Assembly (NCBI GenBank): GCA_964624825.1
Contig: CAZUYD010000004.1
Coordinates: 1 to 64,000 of the forward strand
Direction: 5' to 3'
Length of the DNA: 64,000 nucleotides
Source of the DNA: Enorma sp964624825
GTDB taxonomy: Bacteria; Actinomycetota; Coriobacteriia; Coriobacteriales; Coriobacteriaceae
Position numbers and translations under genes: made by a program. This document shows, one piece after another, positions 51,682-59,480 of the stretch (its first letter is position 1; every line of letters starts with the position of its first letter). Under the pieces are notes generated by a model that did no database searches, was not told where the DNA came from, and saw nothing but the letters and a program-made list of their open reading frames with translations.

Positions 51682-54593
51682 TGGGCAGCCGTCGCAACAC
51701 GGAACTCATATTGCTGGTTGGAGCAGCCTTCCCCGTCACGCTCCTGTACGCGCTCTACGTCGTCACCACGGGCGCCGCGCTCTCGTTCACCACGCTCGCC
51801 GTACCCCTCGGCCTGTTCGCCGCCTTCGCCGCGGCGCACATCGCCGTGCGCTTCCTCGCCCCCGGCGCAGACCCGGCGATCCTTCCCGTCGTCTTCGCGC
51901 TCTCGGGCATCGGCATCACGTTCGTCACCCGTCTGGCGCCCAGCCTCGCCTTGACCCAGCTCATCATTCTCTTCGCGGGCATCGCGTTCATGGTGGTCAC
52001 GCTCGCGCTGGTGAGAAACCTCGACGTGGTGAAGCGCTATAAGTACACGCTTGGGTTCATCGGCATCATCCTGCTGCTCCTGCCCATCTTCGTCGGCCAG
52101 GCGCGCGGCGGATCGAAGCTCTGGATCGACCTGGGCTTCACCACCATCCAGCCGGGCGAGTTCGCCAAGGTGTTCATTGTGCTGTTCCTGGCAGGATATC
52201 TGGCCGAGAACCGCGAGCTGCTCTCCATCGCCAACCGCAGCATTTTAGGCTTCAAGATTCCGCGGTTGCGCCTGCTCGCACCGCTCTTCGTTGTTTGGGG
52301 CATCTGCCTGATCATCGTGGCCTTCGAGCGCGACCTGGGTTCGGCGCTGCTCTTCTACACGCTCTTCCTCATCATGCTCTACGTGGCCACCGGGCGCATC
52401 TCATATGTGATCATCGGCATAGTGCTTCTACTCGTCGGCGTCTTCGGCATGTACCAGCTCATGGCGCATGTGCGCACGCGCTTCGAGATCTGGCTCGACC
52501 CGTTCTCGGATGCCCAAGGCAGCGGCTACCAGCTGGTGCAATCGCTCTACTCACTTGCAGACGGCGGACTTGTGGGCACGGGCATCGGCCGCGGTCTGGC
52601 TGATTACATCCCCGTCGTGGAATCCGACTTCATCTTCGCGGCCATCGGTGAGGAGTGCGGGCTGCTCGGCGGCTCCGCCGTGCTGCTGCTCTTCATGCTC
52701 TTCGCGGTGCGCGGCCTGACCACCGCGGCGCGCGCCAAGAGCGACCTCGCCGCGTTTTCTGCTACAGGCCTCACAGCCGCCATCTCGTTCCAAGCGTTTC
52801 TCATCGTGGGCGGCGTGACGCGACTCATCCCCCTCACCGGCGTGACCCTGCCTTTCATGAGCCAAGGCGGCTCATCGCTGCTGGCCAGCTTCATCATCGT
52901 AGCGCTTCTGCTGCGCGCGGGCGATGAGGCGACCGGGCGCGAGGCCGAGCTTACCGGCACGGGCACCATGGTTCCCGTCGCCGCGGCCTCCGCGAATGCG
53001 AAAGGCGCCTCGCCGGCGCTCAGCCGTGCCGGCACCCGCATCTTCACGGGAGGCCAGCGCGGCGGCGCCCACAGCTCAGGCGTGATGGGAGGCTCGCACG
53101 CGCGCCCCGGCTCGCGCATGCGTCGCCGCCTGCTCGACACGCCGGAATCGGGCGTGCTCGGGCGCGTCGCGCTCGCAAAGCGCCTCACGCGCACCGTGTT
53201 CCTCTTCACGGCGATCTTCGCCGTGCTCATCGGCAACCTCACGTATATCCAGATCATCAAGGCCGACGATTACCGCAACATGACGGGCAACAGCCACACC
53301 ATTGCCAAGCAAGCCTACATTCAGCGCGGCTCGATTATCACCTCGGACGGGGTCACGCTTGCCGAGTCCGTCCAACAAGACGATGGAACCTATGTGCGCT
53401 CCTATCCCAACGGCAACTTGGCCGCCCATACGGTGGGCTATTACTCCACGGTGTACGGGACTTCCGGCATCGAGAGCAGCATGAACGACACGCTGACCGG
53501 CTCGAAGGATTACTCGAGCTGGGAGAACGCCATTCTTTCGCTGGCCGGGGTGTCGCAGCCAGGAAACTCGGTGGTGCTCACCATCGACTCGCGCATCCAG
53601 ACGGCGGCCGAGCAAGCGCTGCAGGGTCTTAGCGGCGCCATCGTCGTGCTCGACCCCAGCACGGGCGCGGTGCTGGCTAAAGCCAGCTCGCCCACCTATG
53701 ACAACACCGACATCGACTCGGTCCGCGCGAGCGACAGCGACGATTCGAGCGAGTACGACCGCACCACCCAGGCGCTGTACACGCCAGGCTCCACCTTTAA
53801 GGTGGTCACCCTTGCCGCAGCCCTCGAGACGGGAACCGCGACCCTCGACTCCGAGTACGACGCAAGCGCGGAGATCGAGATCGGCGGGGCTTCCGTCACC
53901 AACATCAACGGCAACGACTACGGCACCGTAAGCCTGCTGACCGCGTTCAAGTACTCGGCCAACACCGCGTTCGCAGAGCTTGCAACCGACGTCGGCGCAA
54001 GCAGCTTGGTGCAGTATGCGAACGCGTTCGGCTACGGGCAGTCGCTTGGCCAAGATTTCTCCACCACGGCCTCGATCATGCCCGATGCGGACGAGATGAC
54101 CGCATGGGAGCTCGCCTGGGCAGGCGCCGGCCAGCCCGTCGGCCAAGATCACACTCCCGGTCCGCAGACCACCTGCATGCAAAATGCGGTTATCGCCGCG
54201 GCCATCGCCAACGGCGGCATTGTGATGAATCCCTACGTGGTGGAGCAGGTGCTCTCGCCCGACGGCACGGTCGTCAGCGAGACGCAGCCGCGCTCGCTCG
54301 GGCAGGCGGTAAGCGCCAGCACCGCCGCAGAGGTGGCGGAAGCCATGCTGGCCGTCGTCGAGGAGGGCTCGGGCTCAGACGCGCAGGTCAGCGGCGTGAA
54401 GGTCGCCGGCAAGACGGGCACCGCCGAGGCCACCTCCAGCAGCGTGAACTCAACCTTCATTGGCTTCGCGCCCTACGATAACCCAACGGTGGCCATCTCG
54501 GTGGTCATTGAAGGATATGACGAAAACGAAGTCTCGGCTGCATCGGTTGCAGGCAAGGTGCTTGCGGCCGCACTCGCCGTCCAAGGGTCGTGA
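51681..54593 (+). CDS. RodA-class B PBP fusion protein
   Basis: A single frame of 970 residues that joins the two halves of a peptidoglycan synthase. Residues about 1-415 are a SEDS glycosyltransferase (RodA/FtsW family), with WIDLGFTTIQPGEFAK, AFERDLGSALLFY and PLTGVTLPFMSQGGSSLLAS. After a linker of about 85 residues, a transmembrane helix near 510 leads into a class B PBP: dimerisation region, then STFK (in TPGSTFKVVT), SAN in KYSANTAF and KTG in AGKTGTAE, all three transpeptidase motifs intact. In mycobacteria rodA and pbpA are separate neighbours in this operon; no frameshift or stop separates them here. The start overlaps the pstP stop by one base. Confidence 0.93.
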   Translation: MGSRRNTELILLVGAAFPVTLLYALYVVTTGAALSFTTLAVPLGLFAAFAAAHIAVRFLAPGADPAILPVVFALSGIGITFVTRLAPSLALTQLIILFAGIAFMVVTLALVRNLDVVKRYKYTLGFIGIILLLLPIFVGQARGGSKLWIDLGFTTIQPGEFAKVFIVLFLAGYLAENRELLSIANRSILGFKIPRLRLLAPLFVVWGICLIIVAFERDLGSALLFYTLFLIMLYVATGRISYVIIGIVLLLVGVFGMYQLMAHVRTRFEIWLDPFSDAQGSGYQLVQSLYSLADGGLVGTGIGRGLADYIPVVESDFIFAAIGEECGLLGGSAVLLLFMLFAVRGLTTAARAKSDLAAFSATGLTAAISFQAFLIVGGVTRLIPLTGVTLPFMSQGGSSLLASFIIVALLLRAGDEATGREAELTGTGTMVPVAAASANAKGASPALSRAGTRIFTGGQRGGAHSSGVMGGSHARPGSRMRRRLLDTPESGVLGRVALAKRLTRTVFLFTAIFAVLIGNLTYIQIIKADDYRNMTGNSHTIAKQAYIQRGSIITSDGVTLAESVQQDDGTYVRSYPNGNLAAHTVGYYSTVYGTSGIESSMNDTLTGSKDYSSWENAILSLAGVSQPGNSVVLTIDSRIQTAAEQALQGLSGAIVVLDPSTGAVLAKASSPTYDNTDIDSVRASDSDDSSEYDRTTQALYTPGSTFKVVTLAAALETGTATLDSEYDASAEIEIGGASVTNINGNDYGTVSLLTAFKYSANTAFAELATDVGASSLVQYANAFGYGQSLGQDFSTTASIMPDADEMTAWELAWAGAGQPVGQDHTPGPQTTCMQNAVIAAAIANGGIVMNPYVVEQVLSPDGTVVSETQPRSLGQAVSASTAAEVAEAMLAVVEEGSGSDAQVSGVKVAGKTGTAEATSSSVNSTFIGFAPYDNPTVAISVVIEGYDENEVSAASVAGKVLAAALAVQGS

Positions 54594-54718
54594 CGAACAT
54601 GGCGTCGATGAGATACGTTGTCGCACAGGCGGGCGCACGCGCATGCGAAACATGCGCGCAGGCTGGCGCACAAGCGCAGGCCGGTGCGCCCACAATGGCT
54701 GGTTGTTAGGAGTTGAGC

Positions 54719-56542
54719 ATGGAACAGAAGGTCCTCGGGGGAAGGTACCTTATAAAGGACAAAGTGGGATCGGGCGGCATGGCCACGGTCTACCGGGCGC
54801 AGGACCAGGTTCTTGACCGCACGGTCGCGGTCAAGATCATGCTGCCCCAGTATGCGGCAGACGCCACCTTCGCCGCGCGCTTCAAGCAGGAGGCGCAAGC
54901 GGCGGCCGGCCTTTCGAGCCCATACATCGTAGGCGTGTACGACTGGGGTAAAGATGGCGATACCTACTATATCGTCATGGAGTACCTACGCGGCACGGAT
55001 CTCAAAAGCGGCGTACGCAGCCACGGCGCGCTCGATCCCAAGAAGGTCGCGCAAATTGGCTCGCAGATCTGCGCGGCGCTCTCGGTAGCCCATAAGCACG
55101 AAATCATCCACCGCGACATCAAGCCGCAGAACATCATGGTGCTGCCCGACGGCAACATCAAGGTCATGGACTTCGGCATCGCGCGCGCCAAGAACAGCCA
55201 CCTCACGCAAGACAACAATGTGCTGGGCACGGCGCACTACGTAAGCCCGGAGCAGGCACGCGGCCAGGAGCTTGGCCCCACGAGCGACATCTACTCGCTC
55301 GGCGTGGTCATGTATGAATGCGCCACCGGCAAGGTGCCCTTCGATGGCGAGGATGCCATCTCGGTCGCCGTGAAGCAGATGAACGAGCTTCCCGTTCCCC
55401 CCACGCAGCTCAACCCCAATCTCGACGCCAACCTCGAGCGCATCATTCTCAAGTGCATGGAAAAAGACGCGGCCAATCGCTTCCAAAACGCCGACGAGCT
55501 CCGCCAGGCGCTCAACGCCTACCTCGCCGGTCGCCAGGTCGATGTTCCCGAGCCCACTCGCGTTCTTGCGGCAGGCGCGACCGAGACCCGCGTGCTGAGC
55601 GACCAGACACAGGCCATGGCGCGCGCCGATGCAACCAGCGCGGCGGTGCGCGGCGGTGCGAGCGCCTCATCGAGCGCTTCGGGCACCAGCTCATATAATG
55701 AGAAGAAAAAGGGCAAGGGCAAGGTTATCGCGGGGGTCATCGCGGCAATCGCGATCATTGGAATCATCGCGTTCATCGCCGTCTCCACGCTTGGATCGAC
55801 CACCCAAACGGTCGAGGTCCCCAACCTGTTGGGCATGGATCAAGAGGCCGCTGTTGAAGAGCTTCGAAAATACGGACTCGACACCGGTCATGTCTCTGTT
55901 GGCTATAGCGATGAGTACGACGAGGGCGAGGTGATGGCGCAAACACCCAGCGCCGGGCAAACGGTGAACGAGGGCGATACGGTCGACATCACCATCTCGC
56001 AAGGACCCGAGCCGACGCAAACGACCACCGTACCGAACCTCATTGGAATGACGCAGGAAGAGGCTGAGGAAGCGCTGCTTGCGCTGAACCTCGTGCCCTC
56101 GTCCTCGACGGAGGCGGACGACGCCACCAAAGGCACGGTTTTCGACCAAAGCCCCTCGAGCGGCGAGGAGGTGGAAGAGGGATCCGTCGTCACGTTCAAG
56201 GTCTCGAGCGGGCCAGAAACCACCAGCGTGCCGGGTGTCATTGGCTATAGCCGAAGCGAGGCCATCAACATCCTCACGAACGCCGGATTCGACTACAACG
56301 TCGAGTCGGGCGGATACAGCAGCCAATACGCTGCGGGCGTGGTGATGGATCAGAGCCCCGCCGGCACGGCAACGGCAGGAAGCACCATCACCATCTATGT
56401 CTCTGAAGGCCCCGAGCCAGAACCGGAGACGAGCACGTCGGATAACACGTCGTCGGCAACATCGCCCACGTCTCCTTCGTCGTCCACCTCAGGCAGCGGA
56501 TCCGACGATGAAGACGACGCCAGCGCCAGCGCTGAAGAATAG
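54719..56542 (+). CDS. pknB: PknB-type Ser/Thr kinase with three PASTA domains
   Basis: Envelope-sensing kinase of 607 residues. Kinase domain: GSGGMATVYRA, Lys39 in VAVKIM, HRDIKPQNIM (131-140), DFGIAR (151-156) and SPEQARG. A juxtamembrane linker and a transmembrane helix (VIAGVIAAIAIIGIIAFIAV) precede three extracellular PASTA repeats, each starting (V)PNLLGM, VPNLIGM and VPGVIGY, and a Ser/Thr/Glu tail. PASTA domains bind muropeptides and lipid II. AGGAG lies six bases before the ATG at 54719; a TTG at 54713 is less likely. The gene ends the operon. Confidence 0.96.
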   Translation: MEQKVLGGRYLIKDKVGSGGMATVYRAQDQVLDRTVAVKIMLPQYAADATFAARFKQEAQAAAGLSSPYIVGVYDWGKDGDTYYIVMEYLRGTDLKSGVRSHGALDPKKVAQIGSQICAALSVAHKHEIIHRDIKPQNIMVLPDGNIKVMDFGIARAKNSHLTQDNNVLGTAHYVSPEQARGQELGPTSDIYSLGVVMYECATGKVPFDGEDAISVAVKQMNELPVPPTQLNPNLDANLERIILKCMEKDAANRFQNADELRQALNAYLAGRQVDVPEPTRVLAAGATETRVLSDQTQAMARADATSAAVRGGASASSSASGTSSYNEKKKGKGKVIAGVIAAIAIIGIIAFIAVSTLGSTTQTVEVPNLLGMDQEAAVEELRKYGLDTGHVSVGYSDEYDEGEVMAQTPSAGQTVNEGDTVDITISQGPEPTQTTTVPNLIGMTQEEAEEALLALNLVPSSSTEADDATKGTVFDQSPSSGEEVEEGSVVTFKVSSGPETTSVPGVIGYSRSEAINILTNAGFDYNVESGGYSSQYAAGVVMDQSPAGTATAGSTITIYVSEGPEPEPETSTSDNTSSATSPTSPSSSTSGSGSDDEDDASASAEE

Positions 56543-56565
56543 CGAGCACGCAACCGTCATCACCC

Positions 56566-56600
56566 GATGGCAGTCAAACACCAGGTGTTAGACTGCCATC
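56566..56600. repeat. 35-nt near-perfect palindrome after pknB
   Basis: Left arm 56566-56582 and right arm 56584-56600 are complementary at 16 of 17 positions around one central base (GATGGCAGTC ... GACTGCCATC). It is followed by CTTATCC, not a T tract, so it is not itself a normal terminator; the terminator comes 15 bp later. Confidence 0.8.
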
Positions 56601-56614
56601 CTTATCCAGACAGG

Positions 56615-56652
56615 AGCAGGCCAGGGGTTTCACAGCCTCTGGCCTGCTTTTC
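56615..56652 (+). terminator. Rho-independent terminator of the kinase/FHA operon
   Basis: Stem AGCAGGCCAGGGG / CCTCTGGCCTGCT (12 of 13 pairs) with an eight-base loop, then TTTCTGTTTT. Confidence 0.88.
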
Positions 56653-56729
56653 TGTTTTGAGTATTCCCGGTTTAGCGGCCTAGGGGGTCTAGCTAGCTTA
56701 TGGACAGCGAGAACCTCCCTGAGAATAAG

Positions 56730-56821
56730 CACATCAGGAGATCGCGCCCCTCGGAGCCGGCCTTCCTGCCATCCACTTCGAGATCCTCGAATAGACACAT
56801 CGGGAGATCGCGCCCCTCGGA
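56730..56821. repeat. Direct repeat pair C (26 nt, period 66 bp)
   Basis: Positions 56730-56755 and 56796-56821 match at 25 of 26 bases (core GGAGATCGCGCCCCTCGGA). The spacer is 40 nt. Confidence 0.85.
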
Positions 56822-56984
56822 ACACAAGAGGAGGCTGCTGAAACCGTTCCGTACCGACGTGGCGGCTCCCCTGTCACAAGGCTGGCCTTTTCGAATCGTG
56901 ACGCCACAAACCGATGCTCGACATCTGTGGGCACAAGCACATAGAAATGCAATTCAAGAGGCTGCCCTGATAAATAGAAGTACT

Positions 56985-57533
56985 TTAACGCTCAGATTTT
57001 AGCAGCGCATAATAGCAAGCGTCACATACACCTTGGTTATTGCGATCAGAGCTGCGTAAAGTTCCCTCATACTTCATGCCGCATTTTTTCATGACTTTGC
57101 CTGAATTTGGGTTTCGTGGATCATGCCGACCCTCGATACGATTTACGCCTACGGTATCAAAAAGAAAATCCATGACTGCTGCTAATGCCTCTGACATGAA
57201 GCCGTTATGCCACCAAGTTCTTCCGATACAATAGCCGAGCTGTGCCATAGAAATATCTTCGTTCATATGCACTACAGATATACTTCCGATGGGCTCCCCT
57301 GTTTCTTTCAATACAATTGCCCATTGATAAAAGCTCTGGCTGTCATATGCTTTTATCCAGCCTTCTATAACTTCCTGACTTGTTTCCTGATCTGGATGGG
57401 GAGGCCACGTTAAGTATTTTGTCACCTCCTCGTCTGCTGCCCAATTGTTATACATTGCTGCGGCATCTTCGTATACAAACCTTCTCAAAACTAATCTCTT
57501 AGTTTCTAGCCTTTGCGTACCGCTATGTTTCAT
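56985..57533 (-). CDS. GNAT-family N-acetyltransferase, laterally acquired look
   Basis: Protein of 182 residues of the RimJ/RimL-like GNAT group: TKRLVLRRFVYEDAAAMYNN at the N-terminus, GSISVVHMNEDISMAQLGYC, and the acetyl-CoA region with RTWWHNGFMSEALAAVMDF. The target amine is unknown. Its GC content is clearly lower than that of the neighbouring genes, and codon use looks like low-GC Firmicutes, so recent transfer is likely. The ATG at 57533 has AGGAG eight bases upstream; the frame to 57596 is not used. Confidence 0.88.
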   Translation of the reverse strand: MKHSGTQRLETKRLVLRRFVYEDAAAMYNNWAADEEVTKYLTWPPHPDQETSQEVIEGWIKAYDSQSFYQWAIVLKETGEPIGSISVVHMNEDISMAQLGYCIGRTWWHNGFMSEALAAVMDFLFDTVGVNRIEGRHDPRNPNSGKVMKKCGMKYEGTLRSSDRNNQGVCDACYYALLKSER

Positions 57534-58209
57534 AAGGGAATCTCCTGTCTGTCCATCGCAATTTTCAGTACGTTGCCATAATGTATGAACGGGCAAACGA
57601 AGGCTGAAAAGGGCACTTCCCTACAAAACGGCTTACTTTGTCGCTTGTTTTCTTTCCAGACACGCAGAAACATATAACTTTTCGGCCTCGTGGCCAAAAA
57701 AGCACGATAGGTTGCATAATCTGCCCCGCGTCGCGGGTCCCGGGCGGGGCGGGGTGCCCATCCGGGACCCCGGGAGCCTCCTGAGACCCCCGGATGCCGC
57801 GTTTCCCGACCGACTGGGACGCCATGAAAGCCCGCTTTCGCCTCCCGGAGGCCTCCACGACCCCCGATTGTTGCAACCTATCGCACCTTTTTGGCCACCG
57901 GCGCGGAAATTTGCGCGAACGGAGGCGCCGGCCGCCCCCGGGAGACGCTTCAAATAGGCGGCCTACGCCCCTTCCGGCCAAACGCCTTGCGCTACAACGG
58001 TTCCGAAGCGGCCGCGTCGCGGCACCGGGATGCGGCCGCCCGCGGGAAAGGGCCTCCGCCTCGCGGGCGGCCGGGAAGGCTCTCCCGCTGTTGCGCCGGA
58101 AACGATATTCTCATATGTATTTTTCGCAACCTCGGCATCTATACATCAGGCGGAGCCTGCGGATGCAAAAAATGCGAGAGGAGAAATCGGATCTCAAGAC
58201 GTGAAGCGT
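57534..58209. other. Gene-free interval with inverted-repeat element and GC-rich block
   Basis: The first half holds the inverted-repeat element at 57674-57916. The second half (about 57920-58100) is extremely GC-rich with a 10-bp inverted repeat GCCGCCCGCG / CGCGGGCGGC near 58033-58070. The open frames across it are composition artefacts; I call no gene. Confidence 0.45.
57674..57916. repeat. Inverted-repeat-bounded element, copy 2
   Basis: Arms at 57691-57715 and 57873-57897 are inverted complements at 22 of 25 positions (TGGCCAAAAA, three to four variable bases, CGATAGGTTGC), with weaker similarity outward (AACTTTTCG on the left, its degenerate complement on the right). They match the arms of the element at 3739-3970. 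The 157-bp interior is very GC-rich and unrelated to the interior of copy 1. Confidence 0.85.
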
Positions 58210-58476
58210 TTACTCAAGCCGTTCGAAAACCATGGTCGCCTGAATCCGATCTCCCCCGCCGAGACCCTTGCTTCCGCCGCTTGCAGTCGAGATGGTGTGC
58301 AACCGGTATCCCTTCTCTGCCTGCTGGTTGATAACGGATTCAAGCTCAGTGAGGTTTCCCGAGCCAGTTCCGAACAGCTTTTCTTTGAGCGTTACCTGCA
58401 GTACAACATAATGGTACGAACCTCCAGATGCCGTAGAGTACGATGACTCCTGCTGAAGCTTATCCATGAAACCCAT
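58210..58476 (-). CDS. DUF4177 domain protein
   Basis: Protein of 88 residues. The pattern SYHYVVLQVTLKEKL, LESVINQQAEKGYRLHTIST and ATMVFERL is the DUF4177 layout, a small alpha-beta domain of unknown role found widely in Firmicutes and actinobacteria. No signal or membrane segment. It is isolated, with more than 250 bp on each side without a gene. Confidence 0.75.
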   Translation of the reverse strand: MGFMDKLQQESSYSTASGGSYHYVVLQVTLKEKLFGTGSGNLTELESVINQQAEKGYRLHTISTASGGSKGLGGGDRIQATMVFERLE

Positions 58477-58664
58477 GTAAACACCGCCTATTCCTTAATA
58501 ATTGCTTCTCTTACCACCGGATGATCATGCAGGCTCCCACTTCCAACAGATCGCTGCATCTGCCATTGTAGCGACAAACCTATCCCAAACAACGGATAGC
58601 TCCATCCAGCGCCACGGCCAGGCCTTCCAGAGGCCGCGGCATGTGGCGTGCTTTGCGCTGGCAC

Positions 58665-58758
58665 CTTGCCCTCGCCTTACAGGATGGGCTCAACCCCTGC
58701 AGCGGCATAAAGATGTTAACGATGGGCGTCTTGCCCTCACTCTACAGGATGGGCTCAA
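58665..58758. repeat. Direct repeat pair D (29 nt, period 65 bp)
   Basis: Positions 58665-58693 and 58730-58758 match at 26 of 29 bases (CTTGCCCTC and ACAGGATGGGCTCAA shared). The spacer is 36 nt. The right-hand copy covers the last codons and the stop of the TetR gene at 58742; the left copy lies downstream of it. Confidence 0.85.
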
Positions 58759-59305
58759 TAACCGCCCGGAAGTATCGGTCTAGCTCCTCCGGCGTTTGCT
58801 CCATGTTGCCCTTAAGCCACCAAAGGACCATCTCTACGAAGCTGCCGGAGATGTGGTTAACAAGGAAGTCCCGCGGGACGTCGGTGTTGCTTCTCCCGCT
58901 TTGGTCGACAAATTGGTGTTGGATCAGCTCGCTCAAGCTGTTTTTGAAATACCGCAGGAACAGCTCGCTACTTTCGCTGGAAAGCAGCTCAAGAACATGG
59001 TTTTCATCTTCTTGCAAGTGATGCAGCAGATGGCAGAGCACCGGCAGCGGCGTATCGCTATCGGAATGTAGACCGTGGGCATGGCTGCGGTCCAATGCGC
59101 TGCTGATGATGTGCCCGAAAAGCCCGTCGCACAGAGCCTTAAGCAAATCGTCTTTTGTTTCAAAGTGGGCGTAGAACGTCGATCGCCCCACGTTTGCGGT
59201 GTCTATGATGTCCTGCACCGTGATCTTGCTATAGCGCTTCTCTGCCAGAAGCTCACTGAATGCGGCAAAGATGGCCGCTCTTGTTTTCTGCTGGCGTCTG
59301 TCCAT
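58742..59305 (-). CDS. TetR-family repressor, divergent from a metal ATPase
   Basis: Protein of 187 residues. The helix-turn-helix is clear: KTRAAIFAAFSELLAEKRYS, KITVQDIIDTANVGRSTFYA (about residues 24-43) and HFETKDDLLKAL. The all-helical C-terminal part is the usual ligand and dimer domain; it has a His-rich stretch (SHAHGLHSDSD, near residues 77-87) that could bind metal. It is divergent from the P1B-type ATPase gene, with about 175 bp between, and is probably its repressor. The ATG at 59305 follows GGAAGAAG; the frame to 59350 is not used. Confidence 0.9.
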   Translation of the reverse strand: MDRRQQKTRAAIFAAFSELLAEKRYSKITVQDIIDTANVGRSTFYAHFETKDDLLKALCDGLFGHIISSALDRSHAHGLHSDSDTPLPVLCHLLHHLQEDENHVLELLSSESSELFLRYFKNSLSELIQHQFVDQSGRSNTDVPRDFLVNHISGSFVEMVLWWLKGNMEQTPEELDRYFRAVIEPIL

Positions 59306-59406
59306 GGCGGCTTCTTCCGTACATGTATTCAAAAGTGTCCCATAGTACACACGGGGGCGATATCGTCCGTTGCTTTCGCCCGCGCTGTCTACCTACAATT
59401 TAATAG

Positions 59407-59419
59407 ACAAAGTGTTTGT
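59407..59419. promoter_or_regulatory. Operator candidate between TetR and ATPase genes
   Basis: ACAAA-GTG-TTTGT inside a longer AT-rich imperfect palindrome (about 59390-59435) in the shared divergent promoter region; position fits TetR-type control of both genes. Confidence 0.4.
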
Positions 59420-59480
59420 TATTGAATTAATTGTCTGGTAAGGACGAACGAGCGTCAAGAACAAACCTGTTTGGAAGATC

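Larger units (their letters stand above)
56543..56984. other. Intergenic region after pknB
   Basis: About 440 bp without a gene, holding a 35-nt near-palindrome, the operon terminator and direct repeat pair C. It marks the passage from the conserved operon to accessory DNA. Confidence 0.5.
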
